Notes: generated by a model from the sequence alone, not told the origin. A DNA stretch of 44,076 bases from Vibrionaceae bacterium (GCA_018222805.1 JAAEZQ010000027.1:1-44076), one strand, 5' to 3'. Counted from the stretch's first letter, positions 8,248 through 18,564 are shown. Made by a program: numbers and translations.

Positions 8248-9969
8248 CTATAGAGACTGTAACAACTGGTAGTAGCGACCTTGTTGCGCTACCAACGCTT
8301 GGTGGTCGCCTTGCTCTATGATTTCCCCTTGCTCCATTAAGCAGATGTTATCCATGCTCTCTAGCTCAATGAGTCGGTGAGTAATGAACACCACGGTCTT
8401 ATTAGCAAAGTGCTGGTTAAATAACGTCATCACTTTCTGCTCTGTGCGCTTGTCCAGACCCTCTGTAGGTTCATCCAAGAGCAAGATAGGTGCATTACGT
8501 AACAGTGCTCGAGCGATGCCAATACGACGCTTTTCACCACCGGAAAGCTGGCGTCCACCGTCGCCTAACCACGCATCTAATCCCGGCTCTTCAAGCAATG
8601 CGCCAAGTTCCACTTTATTCAGGATCTCAGCAAGTTGCTCATCGGTTGCATCCGGTGCCGCCAAGAGTAGGTTGTCACGTAGCGTGCCGTTTAATACGTC
8701 TACACGCTGGCTTACGACGGTAATGGCTGAACGTAGATCAGATTCGGCCCAGTCTTTTAGTGACGCGCCACCGATGCGTACTTCACCTTGGTTAACGTCC
8801 CAGTAGCGACACAGCAGTTGAATGAGAGTCGACTTGCCTGAACCAGTTTGACCAACCACTGCGGTTTTTGAACCCAGAGGCAGAGATAGCGATAAATCGC
8901 TTAGCACTTTTTGCTGGCCATCAGGATAAGCAAAGCTAATTTTGTCAAACTCGATATCTAACGGTTTGTCTTCACGGTTCGATTGCTCAGGAAAAACAAC
9001 ATCCGGTTTGGCAAGAATAACTTCGTTCAGTCGACGTGCCGACGTCAAGGTTTGACCTAGATACTGAAACGCGCCTGCAATAGGCATCAGGATCTCGAAG
9101 CTCGCCATGGTTGCAAAAGCAAAAAGCGCAATCCACGGATCTGGAGCACGACCACCAACACCATCAGCGGCGAACCATAGCATCATTACGAGCGTTAGGC
9201 CGTTCGCCAGCATAAGTAATCCTGAAGCCATGCCTGTGAGATTCTCGTTTACAAACTGATTAGAAAGCAGCTGCTTTTGCTTATCTAATATCAAGTTGCG
9301 GTAACGCTCTTCCGCACCGAAAATGCTCAACTCACTATAGCCTTGTAGCCAGTCGAGTGTTGCAACGCGCAGCTCGGCTTTGCGATGTGTCAGATGCGCA
9401 CCATTCTTTTTCCCGAGTTTATAAAACAGTACTGGCCATACCAACAGCATAACGGTGAGAATCGACCCCAGTAATAGTGCCAAGTGCCAGTCAAAGAAAG
9501 CTAACACTGCCGTTAAGCTGAGAATACCGAATATGCCAATTATCACGGGGCTGATAAGGCGTAAATAGACGTGATCCATTGCATCCACATCTGCAACCAA
9601 GCGGTTGAGTACGTCAGCATCGCGCATGGAGGAAACTCGACCCGGCATAAGCGGAGTAAGTTTCTGGAAGAAGAAGATGCGCAAATCGGTCAGTAGTTTA
9701 AAGGTTGCATTATGGCTAACCACTCGCTCACCCCAGCGGCCAGCGGTACGTGCCATGGCTGCACCACGGACCCCTGCACCTGGTAGCATGTAGTTAAAGG
9801 TTTCACGAGCTATGGTTAGTCCCGCGACCGAAGCGGCAGAAATAAACCATCCAGACAGTGTTAACAATCCGATAGAGGCAGCAAGGGTCAGGAAAGCCAA
9901 CAGCATGCCCAATGACAAACCAAGCCAATGCTTTTTATACAGTTTTAGATAAGGGAGTAAATCACGCAT
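8248..9969 (-). CDS. cydC: CydC subunit of the CydDC thiol ABC exporter
   Basis: Half-transporter (membrane plus ATPase) that, with CydD, exports cysteine and glutathione to the periplasm and is needed for assembly of cytochrome bd. 573 residues. Six hydrophobic segments fall in about 16-310, followed by an ATPase domain with Walker A GQTGSGKS (373-380), signature LSGGE (475-479) and Walker B LLLDEP (496-501). The start overlaps the end of cydD by 8 bp, so the two are translationally coupled. Order trxB-cydD-cydC is the same as in E. coli. Confidence 0.95.
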   Translation of the reverse strand: MRDLLPYLKLYKKHWLGLSLGMLLAFLTLAASIGLLTLSGWFISAASVAGLTIARETFNYMLPGAGVRGAAMARTAGRWGERVVSHNATFKLLTDLRIFFFQKLTPLMPGRVSSMRDADVLNRLVADVDAMDHVYLRLISPVIIGIFGILSLTAVLAFFDWHLALLLGSILTVMLLVWPVLFYKLGKKNGAHLTHRKAELRVATLDWLQGYSELSIFGAEERYRNLILDKQKQLLSNQFVNENLTGMASGLLMLANGLTLVMMLWFAADGVGGRAPDPWIALFAFATMASFEILMPIAGAFQYLGQTLTSARRLNEVILAKPDVVFPEQSNREDKPLDIEFDKISFAYPDGQQKVLSDLSLSLPLGSKTAVVGQTGSGKSTLIQLLCRYWDVNQGEVRIGGASLKDWAESDLRSAITVVSQRVDVLNGTLRDNLLLAAPDATDEQLAEILNKVELGALLEEPGLDAWLGDGGRQLSGGEKRRIGIARALLRNAPILLLDEPTEGLDKRTEQKVMTLFNQHFANKTVVFITHRLIELESMDNICLMEQGEIIEQGDHQALVAQQGRYYQLLQSL

Positions 9970-11749
9970 CCAAGTTCCCCTTGTCTGATTCTTGTTGTGC
10001 TAAGTTAGCTTCTAACATTTCTTTGAATAAACCGTCCTCAGACGAGAGAGTCGCGTAATCACCACGCTGTACAATCTGGCCACCTTGCATCACAAAAATT
10101 TGTGAGACGTTCTTCAGAGGAGCGAGCTGGTGGGTAATCATCAAATTTGTGGTCGATTGGGTGTATTTACCAATTCCTTCCATCACCAGCCTTTCACTAC
10201 GTGCATCTAAGCTTGCTGTTGGTTCATCCAGTAACCAAAATCGTCCGTTTTGCAGCATGGCACGAGAAAGAGCAAGGCGCTGTGCCTGACCTACAGAAAG
10301 ACCACCAGAGCGATCAGAGATCGGGTAATCCAGACCATGCATTTCAACAAACTCGGCGGCGTGAGAGTCCTTCAAAACTGCATTGACTGCATCATCGTGG
10401 ACATTGTGTTTACCCAAGGTGACGTTGTCACGAATGGTGCCGTGAAGCAACATTGGGTTTTGACCAATCCAGCTAATGGTTTTACGCCATGAAGCAAGAT
10501 CGAGTTGCGATAATTCACAGCCATTGATTTTTAGGCTGCCTTGGTATGGCATAAAGCCGAGAATTGTATTCACGAGGCTGGTTTTACCTGCACCACTTGG
10601 GCCAACGAGTGCCGTACTCTGGTTCGTTTTTAGTGAGAAGGTGAGAGGCCCTGCGAGCTGTTTGCCTTCCGGACTAAAGATGACAAGTCCATTGGCTTCA
10701 ATTTCGATTGGTGCGTCTTGGTCTAGAGTCTGGTTACCGTCTTTGACGTGATCGACCTCCAGTTCCAAAAACTCGACAATACTCTCAGCAGCCCCAACCG
10801 CTTGTTGCTTCGCGTGGTAGTAAGTGCCTAAATCACGCAGTGGTTGATAGAACTCAGGAGCTAAGATCAGGATAAATAGACCAGCGAAAAGAGTCACCCC
10901 TGCACCATAATAGCCAAAGTTTAGCTCACCAATGTAGCTGAAACCGAAGTAAACCGCTGTAATAGCGATAGAAATAGAGGTAAAGAACTCTAAAACCGCG
11001 GAAGATAAGAATGCGATTTTTAGTACGTCCATCGTACGAGTGCGGAAAACCTCAGACGCGCCCTTAAGCGTTTCTGTCTCAGACTTGGTTCGATCAAACA
11101 GACGAATCGTCGTCATGGCTTGTAAACGGTCATAAAAGTGACCGGACAAACGCTGCATGGCTTTGAAGTTTTTACGATTCGCGTCAGCAGCCTTTTTACC
11201 GACCAATGCCATAAAAATAGGAACCAGAGGTGCGGTAACCAGAAAAATTAAACCTGCAGCCCAGTTTACTGGGAATACGACTATCAGAATGATGAAAGGA
11301 ATCAAAACCGACAACGACATTTGAGGAAGGTAGCGAGAGAAGAAATCTTGCATATCTTCTACTTGCTCTAAGATCAGCGTCGCCCAACTACCTGCTGGTT
11401 TACCTTTGATATATGCAGGCCCCAACTTGTGGACTTTATCTAAAATAAGTTGACGAATATAAACTCTGATTTGTTCACCGCAACGATAACCAGCGATTTC
11501 GCGGCCCCAAGTACAGGCTGCACGACCAATAACGGTTCCACCCAGTCCGACAAAGTGCCAAATGAGTTCACTTTTGTCGACTTGTTCGATGATCAATTGA
11601 TGAAGAATAGAGGCGAGCAGGGCTGCTTGAGCCAATAAAAACACGCTTGAAAGTACGCCTAGGCCGATAGCAATCATAAGCCAGCGCTTGGCTAACTTAC
11701 TTTGTTGCTTAAGCCACTTGTTCAAGCTGCTATGCTTTTTCTTATCCAT
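9962..11749 (-). CDS. cydD: CydD subunit of the CydDC thiol ABC exporter
   Basis: Partner half-transporter of CydC. 595 residues with membrane segments in about 22-300 and an ATPase domain: Walker A GPSGAGKT (383-390), signature LSVGQ (484-488; V for the usual G) and Walker B LLDEP (506-510). The WGREIAGYRCGEQIR stretch in the membrane domain is typical of CydD. It lies downstream of trxB but a strong terminator separates them, so it should have its own promoter or depend on readthrough. Together with trxB it forms a thiol-redox block. Confidence 0.95.
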   Translation of the reverse strand: MDKKKHSSLNKWLKQQSKLAKRWLMIAIGLGVLSSVFLLAQAALLASILHQLIIEQVDKSELIWHFVGLGGTVIGRAACTWGREIAGYRCGEQIRVYIRQLILDKVHKLGPAYIKGKPAGSWATLILEQVEDMQDFFSRYLPQMSLSVLIPFIILIVVFPVNWAAGLIFLVTAPLVPIFMALVGKKAADANRKNFKAMQRLSGHFYDRLQAMTTIRLFDRTKSETETLKGASEVFRTRTMDVLKIAFLSSAVLEFFTSISIAITAVYFGFSYIGELNFGYYGAGVTLFAGLFILILAPEFYQPLRDLGTYYHAKQQAVGAAESIVEFLELEVDHVKDGNQTLDQDAPIEIEANGLVIFSPEGKQLAGPLTFSLKTNQSTALVGPSGAGKTSLVNTILGFMPYQGSLKINGCELSQLDLASWRKTISWIGQNPMLLHGTIRDNVTLGKHNVHDDAVNAVLKDSHAAEFVEMHGLDYPISDRSGGLSVGQAQRLALSRAMLQNGRFWLLDEPTASLDARSERLVMEGIGKYTQSTTNLMITHQLAPLKNVSQIFVMQGGQIVQRGDYATLSSEDGLFKEMLEANLAQQESDKGNLDA

Positions 11750-11798
11750 TGTAAAGGCTTAATAATAATTGTTTTAATGAGGCGGTAGTATACAAAAG

Positions 11799-11827
11799 AA
11801 AACCCAGCGGGAATACCGCTGGGTTTT
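11799..11827 (-). terminator. Intrinsic terminator between trxB and cydD
   Basis: Perfect 12-bp stem AAAACCCAGCGG/CCGCTGGGTTTT with loop GAATA. It is symmetric in A/T flanks and sits 26 bp after the trxB stop on the minus strand. Confidence 0.88.
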
Positions 11828-11852
11828 AAGGATATGGCACAAATATGAAAAG

Positions 11853-13171
<1,319 letters not shown>

Positions 13172-13828
13172 ATGTTACATTCACGCGAGAATACTCTACA
13201 TTTAACCCAGCTCAGCATGGCAGCAATTGAGCAACTTTCACCATCATTCGAAACGCTTCCACACACAGAGCATGCTGATGGCCAATACCGACTAAGACGT
13301 TATTCTGTTGTACGTTTTGAAAATGGACAGGTCGTCGATTTAAATAAAAATAGCTTTGTGCAATCTTCAGATATCAATCGATTCCAAGGCGATGTTGTCC
13401 GTCAATTTGAGCCTATCGAAAAGAATATTCTGGATAGCGAAGGCTTTAGAGAAATGTGTGAGTTGTTTGTCAACGCGAATCATCTAGTGAATGGACAAGA
13501 AATCGAAATTCACCAAATCCGCATCACCGCCTTTGAAGATGAGACTCAAGTAGCACCTGAAGGTGTTCACCAAGATGGCTTTGATCACATTGCAATGGTA
13601 GGCGTGGGTCGTCACAACATCATTGGTGGCGATATCATGCTATACAGCAGCCACAACCAAGCACCATTCTTCCGTAAAGTTCTTGAAAATGGTGAGGTAG
13701 CAATGTTGGCAGACAGTAAGCTTTGGCATAACGCCTGTCCGATCCGCTCTGTGATTGACGATAAAGCTGGCCATATGGATGTATTTGTACTTACGGCAAC
13801 GGACAAGCGTAATGAACTTCAATCTTAA
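13172..13828 (+). CDS. 2OG-Fe(II) dioxygenase of the isoleucine-dioxygenase-like family
   Basis: 218 residues from ATG 13172, chosen because AAGGAG (13160-13165) is 6 nt upstream; an adjacent ATG (13169) and one at 13136 are poorer. The facial triad is visible: H133-x-D135 in GVHQDGFDH and distal H186 in LADSKLWHNACP, with R192 positioned to bind 2-oxoglutarate. This fits the PF10014-type family, whose characterised members (Bacillus isoleucine dioxygenase) hydroxylate free amino acids. It overlaps the following PLP-enzyme gene by 17 bp, so the two are translationally coupled and probably act in one pathway. The substrate is unknown. Confidence 0.85.
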   Translation: MLHSRENTLHLTQLSMAAIEQLSPSFETLPHTEHADGQYRLRRYSVVRFENGQVVDLNKNSFVQSSDINRFQGDVVRQFEPIEKNILDSEGFREMCELFVNANHLVNGQEIEIHQIRITAFEDETQVAPEGVHQDGFDHIAMVGVGRHNIIGGDIMLYSSHNQAPFFRKVLENGEVAMLADSKLWHNACPIRSVIDDKAGHMDVFVLTATDKRNELQS

Positions 13829-15047
13829 TCAAATCAGACAGCAGTTTCCTGCGTTAGCACAGTACCATAACGATAGACCCGTTACGTTCTTTGACGGCCC
13901 AGGTGGCTCACAAGTGCCACAGTCAGTTCTTGACGCTATGGTGGCTTACCTTGGTTACTACAACTCCAATTTGGGTGGACATTACTTTTCCAGTCAAAAG
14001 ACGGTTGACGTTATGCAAAGCGCTCGTGAATCGGCTCAAGCACTACTGAATGCACCATCCTCTGGCAATATTGTGTTTGGTGCGAATATGACGTCGCTGA
14101 CTTTCCAATTAAGTCGTGCGATCAGCCGAGAATGGCAAGAGGGCGATGAAATTATCGTTTCTGCCTTAGATCATTATTCAAATGTTTCTAGCTGGCAGCA
14201 AGCCGCTGAAGACAAAGGGGCAGTCGTTCATCAGGTTCGTATCAATGAGGATGACTGTACACTTGATCTTGAACATCTTCAAAGCTTGTTGTCTGACAAA
14301 ACGCGTTTGGTTGCAGTCACTTACGCTTCTAATACCACAGGGTCAATTGTCGATATTCAAAGTGTTGTGGAAATGGCACATCAAGTTGGCGCTCAAGTTT
14401 ACGTCGACGCAGTGCACTATGCGCCACACCATCTCGTTGATGTTCAGGCGTTAGGTTGTGATTTCCTTGCGTGTTCTGCCTACAAGTTCTTCGGGCCACA
14501 CGTTGGAATCGCTTACGTCGCTGATCAATGGTTACATTGCATCCGTCCATATAAAGTTGAGCCCGCAACAAATATCGGCCCTGGTCGATTTGAAACAGGG
14601 ACGCAAAGTTTTGAAGGCTTAGCTGGCGTAACAGCGGCCGTAGAATACTTAGCGCAGTTTGGTGAAGAAGGTTTACCACTTCGCCAAAGACTTGAGCAAA
14701 GCTATGCACTTTACACTCAACATGAGCAGCGTTTGAGCGAACGTTTCTTGCAGCGATTAGATGCCCTAGAAGGTGTCAAACTGCATGGTATCGATAAGGA
14801 ATATACGCAACTTCGCACGCCAACTTTTGCACTGACTTTCGACAAATACTCGCCAGAGTTTATTGCTAAAACTCTGGGTGAACACAATATCTGTGTCTGG
14901 AACGGGCATTTTTACGCGCTGGGTTTAGTGCGTCAGCTCGGGCTGGAGGAAACCGGCGGTGTTGTCCGGATTGGTTGTATGCATTACAACACGCTTGAAG
15001 AAGTGGATATGTTGTTTGATGTGCTTGAAAGTATTCTTGACGCATAG
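13812..15047 (+). CDS. Class V PLP enzyme, cysteine desulfurase-like (VC1184 subfamily)
   Basis: 411 residues from ATG 13812; the longer frame only adds dioxygenase-overlap sequence. Fold type I, class V: N-terminal FFDGPGGSQVP, H121 stacking region (ALDHYSN), D199 in YVDAVHYAPH and PLP-lysine K225 in SAYKFFGPH. The group is described in protein-family collections as the VC1184 subfamily of cysteine desulfurase-like proteins. In true SufS-type enzymes a GHHCAQP loop carries the catalytic Cys; here the equivalent stretch reads NGHFYALGL, with no Cys, so persulfide chemistry is unlikely. It is coupled to the preceding dioxygenase and followed by a terminator. Confidence 0.88.
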   Translation: MNFNLNQIRQQFPALAQYHNDRPVTFFDGPGGSQVPQSVLDAMVAYLGYYNSNLGGHYFSSQKTVDVMQSARESAQALLNAPSSGNIVFGANMTSLTFQLSRAISREWQEGDEIIVSALDHYSNVSSWQQAAEDKGAVVHQVRINEDDCTLDLEHLQSLLSDKTRLVAVTYASNTTGSIVDIQSVVEMAHQVGAQVYVDAVHYAPHHLVDVQALGCDFLACSAYKFFGPHVGIAYVADQWLHCIRPYKVEPATNIGPGRFETGTQSFEGLAGVTAAVEYLAQFGEEGLPLRQRLEQSYALYTQHEQRLSERFLQRLDALEGVKLHGIDKEYTQLRTPTFALTFDKYSPEFIAKTLGEHNICVWNGHFYALGLVRQLGLEETGGVVRIGCMHYNTLEEVDMLFDVLESILDA

Positions 15048-15066
15048 TAAACCCAAATAGCAAAAC

Positions 15067-15097
15067 AAAAAGCTCGAGCGTAATGCTCGAGCTTTTT
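15067..15097 (+). terminator. Intrinsic terminator of the dioxygenase/PLP operon
   Basis: Perfect 13-bp stem AAAAAGCTCGAGC/GCTCGAGCTTTTT with loop GTAAT, 19 bp after the stop codon. It could also serve the convergent DUF2797 gene. Confidence 0.9.
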
Positions 15098-15128
15098 TAT
15101 ATGCAAAGCATACCAGTGTTGTCAGTTT

Positions 15129-15953
15129 TTATGCGCTGACTTCGACTTCATAAGACGTGAACTTTCGCACGTTGATGACACCAGTGTCGAAAATCAGGTA
15201 TTGACCTTTAATACCTTGCAGAGTGCCTGTTACAACAGGGTTCTTGTCGAAGTTATGAGAGGTGATTTTAGTCGGGTGCTGTTGCACTGGGTAGCTAAGA
15301 TCAGTGATGTTCTCACTTAACACTTCGATTGCATCCTCACCATATTGCTGCTTGATCTCGGCGATTTTTTCTTCCACCAAAGGAAGTAGTTCCGCAAATC
15401 GGTCTTGAAGGGCAATTGGTTCTCCGTCACCTTTAAGCAAAGTGCGCCAGTTGGTTTTATCGGCAATATGTTTGGCCAGTTCGACTTCAATCAAGCCAGA
15501 AATATGACGAGTTTTCACTTTAAAAATAGGCAAGCCTTGTGTCGCGCCCTGATCAATCCAGCGAGTCGGGATTTGAGTGTGGCGAGTGATACCGACTTTA
15601 AGGCTTGATGTGTTTGACAGATACACGAAGTGATCCACCATACAGTTTTCTTCACCCCATTGTGGCTCTCGACAAGTGCCTTGGTCGTAGTGACAGGTTT
15701 CGGGCTTCATGATGCACATATCGCAACTCGCTAACTTCCTCATGCAGACAAAGCAGTGACCTTGCGAATAGCTCTTTTTGGTTTTCTTGCCACAAGAACA
15801 ACAGAAAATATTGCCAGTGTGAGTAAGCGTTAACGTTTGACCAAGGAATGGAGAAAGGTCAATTTCTTCATCACCTACGGGAAGACGGTAACTTACTGCA
15901 CCATCCAAAGAAGCACGCATTTTGTTCAGCGTACCAGTTGCAATTAAAGACAT
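15129..15953 (-). CDS. DUF2797 zinc-binding protein with GIY-YIG-like segment
   Basis: 274 residues. The first third is cysteine-rich (CCSCGKK, CFVCM, CDMCIMKPETC, GTCREPQ), consistent with one or two structural zinc sites. Residues about 110-165 read VYLSNTSSLKVGITR...TRWIDQGA followed by GLIEVELAKHI, a spacing reminiscent of GIY-YIG nuclease folds (second strand, Arg, later Glu). The C-terminal part is beta-rich. The family is widespread and uncharacterised; a nucleic-acid role is inferred only from zinc ribbons plus the GIY-YIG-like pattern. Confidence 0.82.
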   Translation of the reverse strand: MSLIATGTLNKMRASLDGAVSYRLPVGDEEIDLSPFLGQTLTLTHTGNIFCCSCGKKTKKSYSQGHCFVCMRKLASCDMCIMKPETCHYDQGTCREPQWGEENCMVDHFVYLSNTSSLKVGITRHTQIPTRWIDQGATQGLPIFKVKTRHISGLIEVELAKHIADKTNWRTLLKGDGEPIALQDRFAELLPLVEEKIAEIKQQYGEDAIEVLSENITDLSYPVQQHPTKITSHNFDKNPVVTGTLQGIKGQYLIFDTGVINVRKFTSYEVEVSA

Positions 15954-16175
15954 AACATTACTCAGTATTGTGTTTTTGCACAGTATATACCGAATGCTAA
16001 GTGAGGGGCAGGGTAGAAGCCTATGTTGATCGAATTTAGAAACCTTTTGGTTACATTTTTATCGGTAATTTTTATTCTCTACACCGTTAAGCGTAATGGT
16101 TGCAACCGTTATGAAGTTAACTTAAGGCCAACAACACTGCAGGCACAGTAACTTTAAGCTTTGGGCACTAAAATA

Positions 16176-16200
16176 GAAAAAGGTGGCCAACTTGGCCACC
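16176..16200 (-). terminator. Intrinsic terminator of the DASS transporter gene
   Basis: 8-bp stem GGTGGCCA/TGGCCACC (16182-16189 and 16193-16200). Read on the minus strand it is followed by a TTTTTCTATTTT tract. It lies about 80 nt after the transporter stop codon. Confidence 0.85.
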
Positions 16201-16209
16201 CGTCGGGAA

Positions 16210-16257
16210 ACTGCTGTACATCACTTAGGGGGGAACTAAACAACGAGGTACAGCAGT
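16210..16257 (-). other. 10-bp inverted repeat in the transporter 3' UTR
   Basis: ACTGCTGTAC (16210-16219) and GTACAGCAGT (16248-16257) form a perfect stem with a 28-nt loop, immediately upstream (in transcript sense) of the terminator. Its role is unknown. Confidence 0.6.
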
Positions 16258-16281
16258 GTAGTGCCAATTGAATTTCTATGC

Positions 16282-17652
16282 TTACCAGAAAAGCCAAGCG
16301 AACAGTGTTAGTACACCAATACACGCAATGTTCAGCACAAGACCTATACGCATCATCTCTTTTTGCTTGATGTGACCCGTACCGAATACAATCGCGTTTG
16401 GTGGTGTTGCCACTGGTAGCATAAAGGCGCACGAAGCTGCGACAGCAATCAGTGCTGAAAGAATGACTGGGGACATTCCTAGTGCTTCAGCAATGGTTGC
16501 AAAAACGGGTACTAGCAACGCTGCACTTGCGGTATTGCTGGCAAATTCGGTCAAAAATACGACGAAGGCAACCACGGCAAGAATCGTCAGCAGAACGCCA
16601 GCCTGTTCCAGAAAGCCTGACAAGCTGTGCGCTAAGAAAACACTGGTGCCAGTCTCTTTCAAGACGTTACTTAAACAAATACCACCACCGAACAGAATCA
16701 ATACGCCCCAGTCGGTTGTTTTTTCAATGTCTTTCCATTCAACTGCACGAGATGCGCCCAGAAGAAGGATTGCGCCAATTGCCACCAGCGTATCAAATTT
16801 CGCAAAACCACCTAGCATCGCATTGATTGGCTTACTAAAAATCCATAGGGTGACGGTCAAGAGGAAAATCGCCAAAGTGACTTTCTTGCCATTCGTCCAC
16901 TCGACTGGCTTGTGGTCAAGTTCAAACTTATGGCTCAAATCAGGTTTTGTCATGATGTACAGAACCAGAACCGCAACTGGCATCAATAATAGTGAGATTG
17001 GTAGAGCAAGCTTCATCCACTCGGTAAAGTTGAGTCCTACTTCGGCCGCTGCAATCGCATTGGGTGGGCTACCAACGAGTGTGGCAATACCACCGATTGA
17101 TGCGCTGTACGCGATACCAAGCAGAACGAATAAGAATGTGCGATGGTTTTTATCGCCATCCAGTTTGCTCATTACGCCAAGTACCAGCGGAAGCATCATT
17201 GCAGTGGTCGCCGTGTTCGAAATCCACATCGACAAACCCGCACTCACACCAAACAGCATAAAGACGGCCACCGACATTTTTCCTTGTGCTAATAGCAACA
17301 CCTTATCGGCAATAGCTTGGTCTAACTTTTGTTTATGCAGCGCTGCCGCTAAAGCAAAACCACCTAAGAACAAGAAGATGATTGAGTTAGAAAAGTTGTT
17401 GAGTGCGGCTTGTGTATTAAACACGCCTAAGAACACGGCAAGTAACGGTATCAGCAATGCTGTAATACTTACGTGAATTGCTTCCGTTAACCACAAAATA
17501 GCAACAAAAACTAAGATGCTAATGCCGGTTACGACTTGTGGCTCAAAGGGTAGGGTATTAAACAAGATAATGAATAGCAGGATATTTGCGTTCAATATCA
17601 TGCTGTTGCGAGTGAAGAACCAGTTCTTCAATGTCACAGCGAGTGCGGTCAT
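16282..17652 (-). CDS. DASS-family (INDY-type) sodium:dicarboxylate/anion symporter
   Basis: 456 residues, very hydrophobic, with about 11 membrane segments. Both SNT substrate/sodium motifs are present in the two inverted halves: [13 protein letters not shown] (about residue 145) and [12 protein letters not shown] (about 378). The conserved VGSPPNAIA and [10 protein letters not shown] hairpin motifs follow, as in the structurally solved V. cholerae INDY transporter. Likely substrates are C4-dicarboxylates such as succinate, imported with sodium at the inner membrane. SD AAGGAG is 8 nt upstream of the ATG. A NAD-malic enzyme lies two genes upstream, which fits C4-acid use, but they are not one operon. 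Confidence 0.92.
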   Translation of the reverse strand: MTALAVTLKNWFFTRNSMILNANILLFIILFNTLPFEPQVVTGISILVFVAILWLTEAIHVSITALLIPLLAVFLGVFNTQAALNNFSNSIIFLFLGGFALAAALHKQKLDQAIADKVLLLAQGKMSVAVFMLFGVSAGLSMWISNTATTAMMLPLVLGVMSKLDGDKNHRTFLFVLLGIAYSASIGGIATLVGSPPNAIAAAEVGLNFTEWMKLALPISLLLMPVAVLVLYIMTKPDLSHKFELDHKPVEWTNGKKVTLAIFLLTVTLWIFSKPINAMLGGFAKFDTLVAIGAILLLGASRAVEWKDIEKTTDWGVLILFGGGICLSNVLKETGTSVFLAHSLSGFLEQAGVLLTILAVVAFVVFLTEFASNTASAALLVPVFATIAEALGMSPVILSALIAVAASCAFMLPVATPPNAIVFGTGHIKQKEMMRIGLVLNIACIGVLTLFAWLFW

Positions 17653-17689
17653 GGGGTGTGCTCCTTATTCATTGCCTTTTTGTCGGTTT

Positions 17690-17835
17690 TTTATGGCAAA
17701 GTAACTGACTTGTATTTATTTATTGATTAAATGTTACATTGAATGGGTAGCTAAGTTTGGCTTGAATCGTAGAGCAAATATGAAAATGTGATGTCGAGAA
17801 TTAGAAATGGGTAGATTGCTACCCATTCTTTTTAT
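17690..17835 (+). ncRNA. Candidate plus-strand small RNA ending in an orphan terminator
   Basis: A strong plus-strand terminator (stem AATGGGTAG 17806-17814 with CTACCCATT 17819-17827, loop ATTG, then a T-rich tail) has no plus-strand gene upstream of it: both flanking genes are on the minus strand. The 3' arm (17819-17828) can also pair perfectly with GAATGGGTAG at 17741-17750, giving two mutually exclusive stems. The 5' end is a guess; no convincing promoter was identified. Confidence 0.35.
17806..17835 (+). terminator. Orphan plus-strand intrinsic terminator
   Basis: Nine-base-pair perfect stem with ATTG loop followed by CTTTTTATAG on the plus strand. On the minus strand the sequence after the stem is not T-rich, so it does not look like the terminator of sanA, which ends at 17872. 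Confidence 0.75.
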
Positions 17836-17871
17836 AGAAGTATAATTAAGGCCATAAGTTGGCTTGATTGT

Positions 17872-18564
17872 CTATTCCACTGGGACTTGTCTTGGCTCGA
17901 TGGGCTCTTTGACAGCAACAATCGGTTCTTGAGGTCCAAGGAACCTTGGCTGTGTATCAATCACGTAAAGGTCGAGGAATGCTTTCACTCGGGCAAGCAG
18001 TTCGCGCATGCGCATAGATGTTTTCTGTTTGTTTGTGACAGGTCCGGCAACCGCAAGACATTGTGCGTCTATGCTGTAAGCATTGGCGATGAATAGTGCG
18101 CGTTCACAGTGGAAACGCTGGGTCACAATCAGGAATCGTTCAGAAGCAAATATCTTTTTCGCACGTACAATCGAATCGAGCGTACGAAAACCAGCGTAGT
18201 CGAGATGAATGAATTCTTCTGGTACACCTGCTTTGAGCAGGTCACGTTTCATTGTCCATGGCTCATTATAAGAGCGGTGGGCGTTGTCACCACTGAGCAA
18301 AAATTGTTTCACTTTACCTTGGTCGTAAAGCTCAATAGCGGCGTTGATGCGATGGGTGTAATAAGTATTGAGGATCTTTCCGATGTATTTACTCGTACCG
18401 AGCACGACGGCTACCTCATGTTGAGGTATTTGCTCGTAGTCAGTAAAAATGTTCTCTTTAGCTTGCAGTACCACCCATCTGTCGATGGCGATAACGGAGA
18501 GCAGCAGGCCAAATACAGCGATCGACAAAATCAAAGCAAGTCGCTTCCATGTAAATTTAAGCAT
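17872..18564 (-). CDS. sanA: SanA/ElyC/YdcF-family (DUF218) envelope protein
   Basis: 230 residues from ATG 18564, which has AAGG 9 nt upstream; the longer frame would begin at a TTG and is less likely. One N-terminal membrane segment (about 8-28) anchors a DUF218 domain with VAVVLGTSKY, the FLLSGDN motif, LDYAGFRTLDS and VTQRFHCERAL, all typical of SanA (E. coli: vancomycin resistance at elevated temperature, barrier function of the envelope). The C-terminal tail is rich in Pro and Glu. Monocistronic as far as can be seen. Confidence 0.88.
   Translation of the reverse strand: MLKFTWKRLALILSIAVFGLLLSVIAIDRWVVLQAKENIFTDYEQIPQHEVAVVLGTSKYIGKILNTYYTHRINAAIELYDQGKVKQFLLSGDNAHRSYNEPWTMKRDLLKAGVPEEFIHLDYAGFRTLDSIVRAKKIFASERFLIVTQRFHCERALFIANAYSIDAQCLAVAGPVTNKQKTSMRMRELLARVKAFLDLYVIDTQPRFLGPQEPIVAVKEPIEPRQVPVE

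Larger units (their letters stand above)
15954..16281. other. Intergenic region between DUF2797 and the DASS transporter
   Basis: 328 bp with no credible gene. The left half (15954-16140) is AT-rich and holds the DUF2797 promoter. The right half is the 3' untranslated region of the minus-strand transporter, with a large stem-loop (16210-16257) and the terminator (16176-16200). Confidence 0.6.

Noticed and set aside
13812..15047. Calling this gene a cysteine desulfurase (sufS/csdA)
   Set aside because: The catalytic Cys loop is replaced by NGHFYALGL and no suf or csd partner genes are adjacent.
16463..17476. A 337-codon open frame on the plus strand across the DASS transporter
   Set aside because: It is antisense to a well-supported membrane transporter, has biased low-complexity composition and matches no family; it is a shadow frame.
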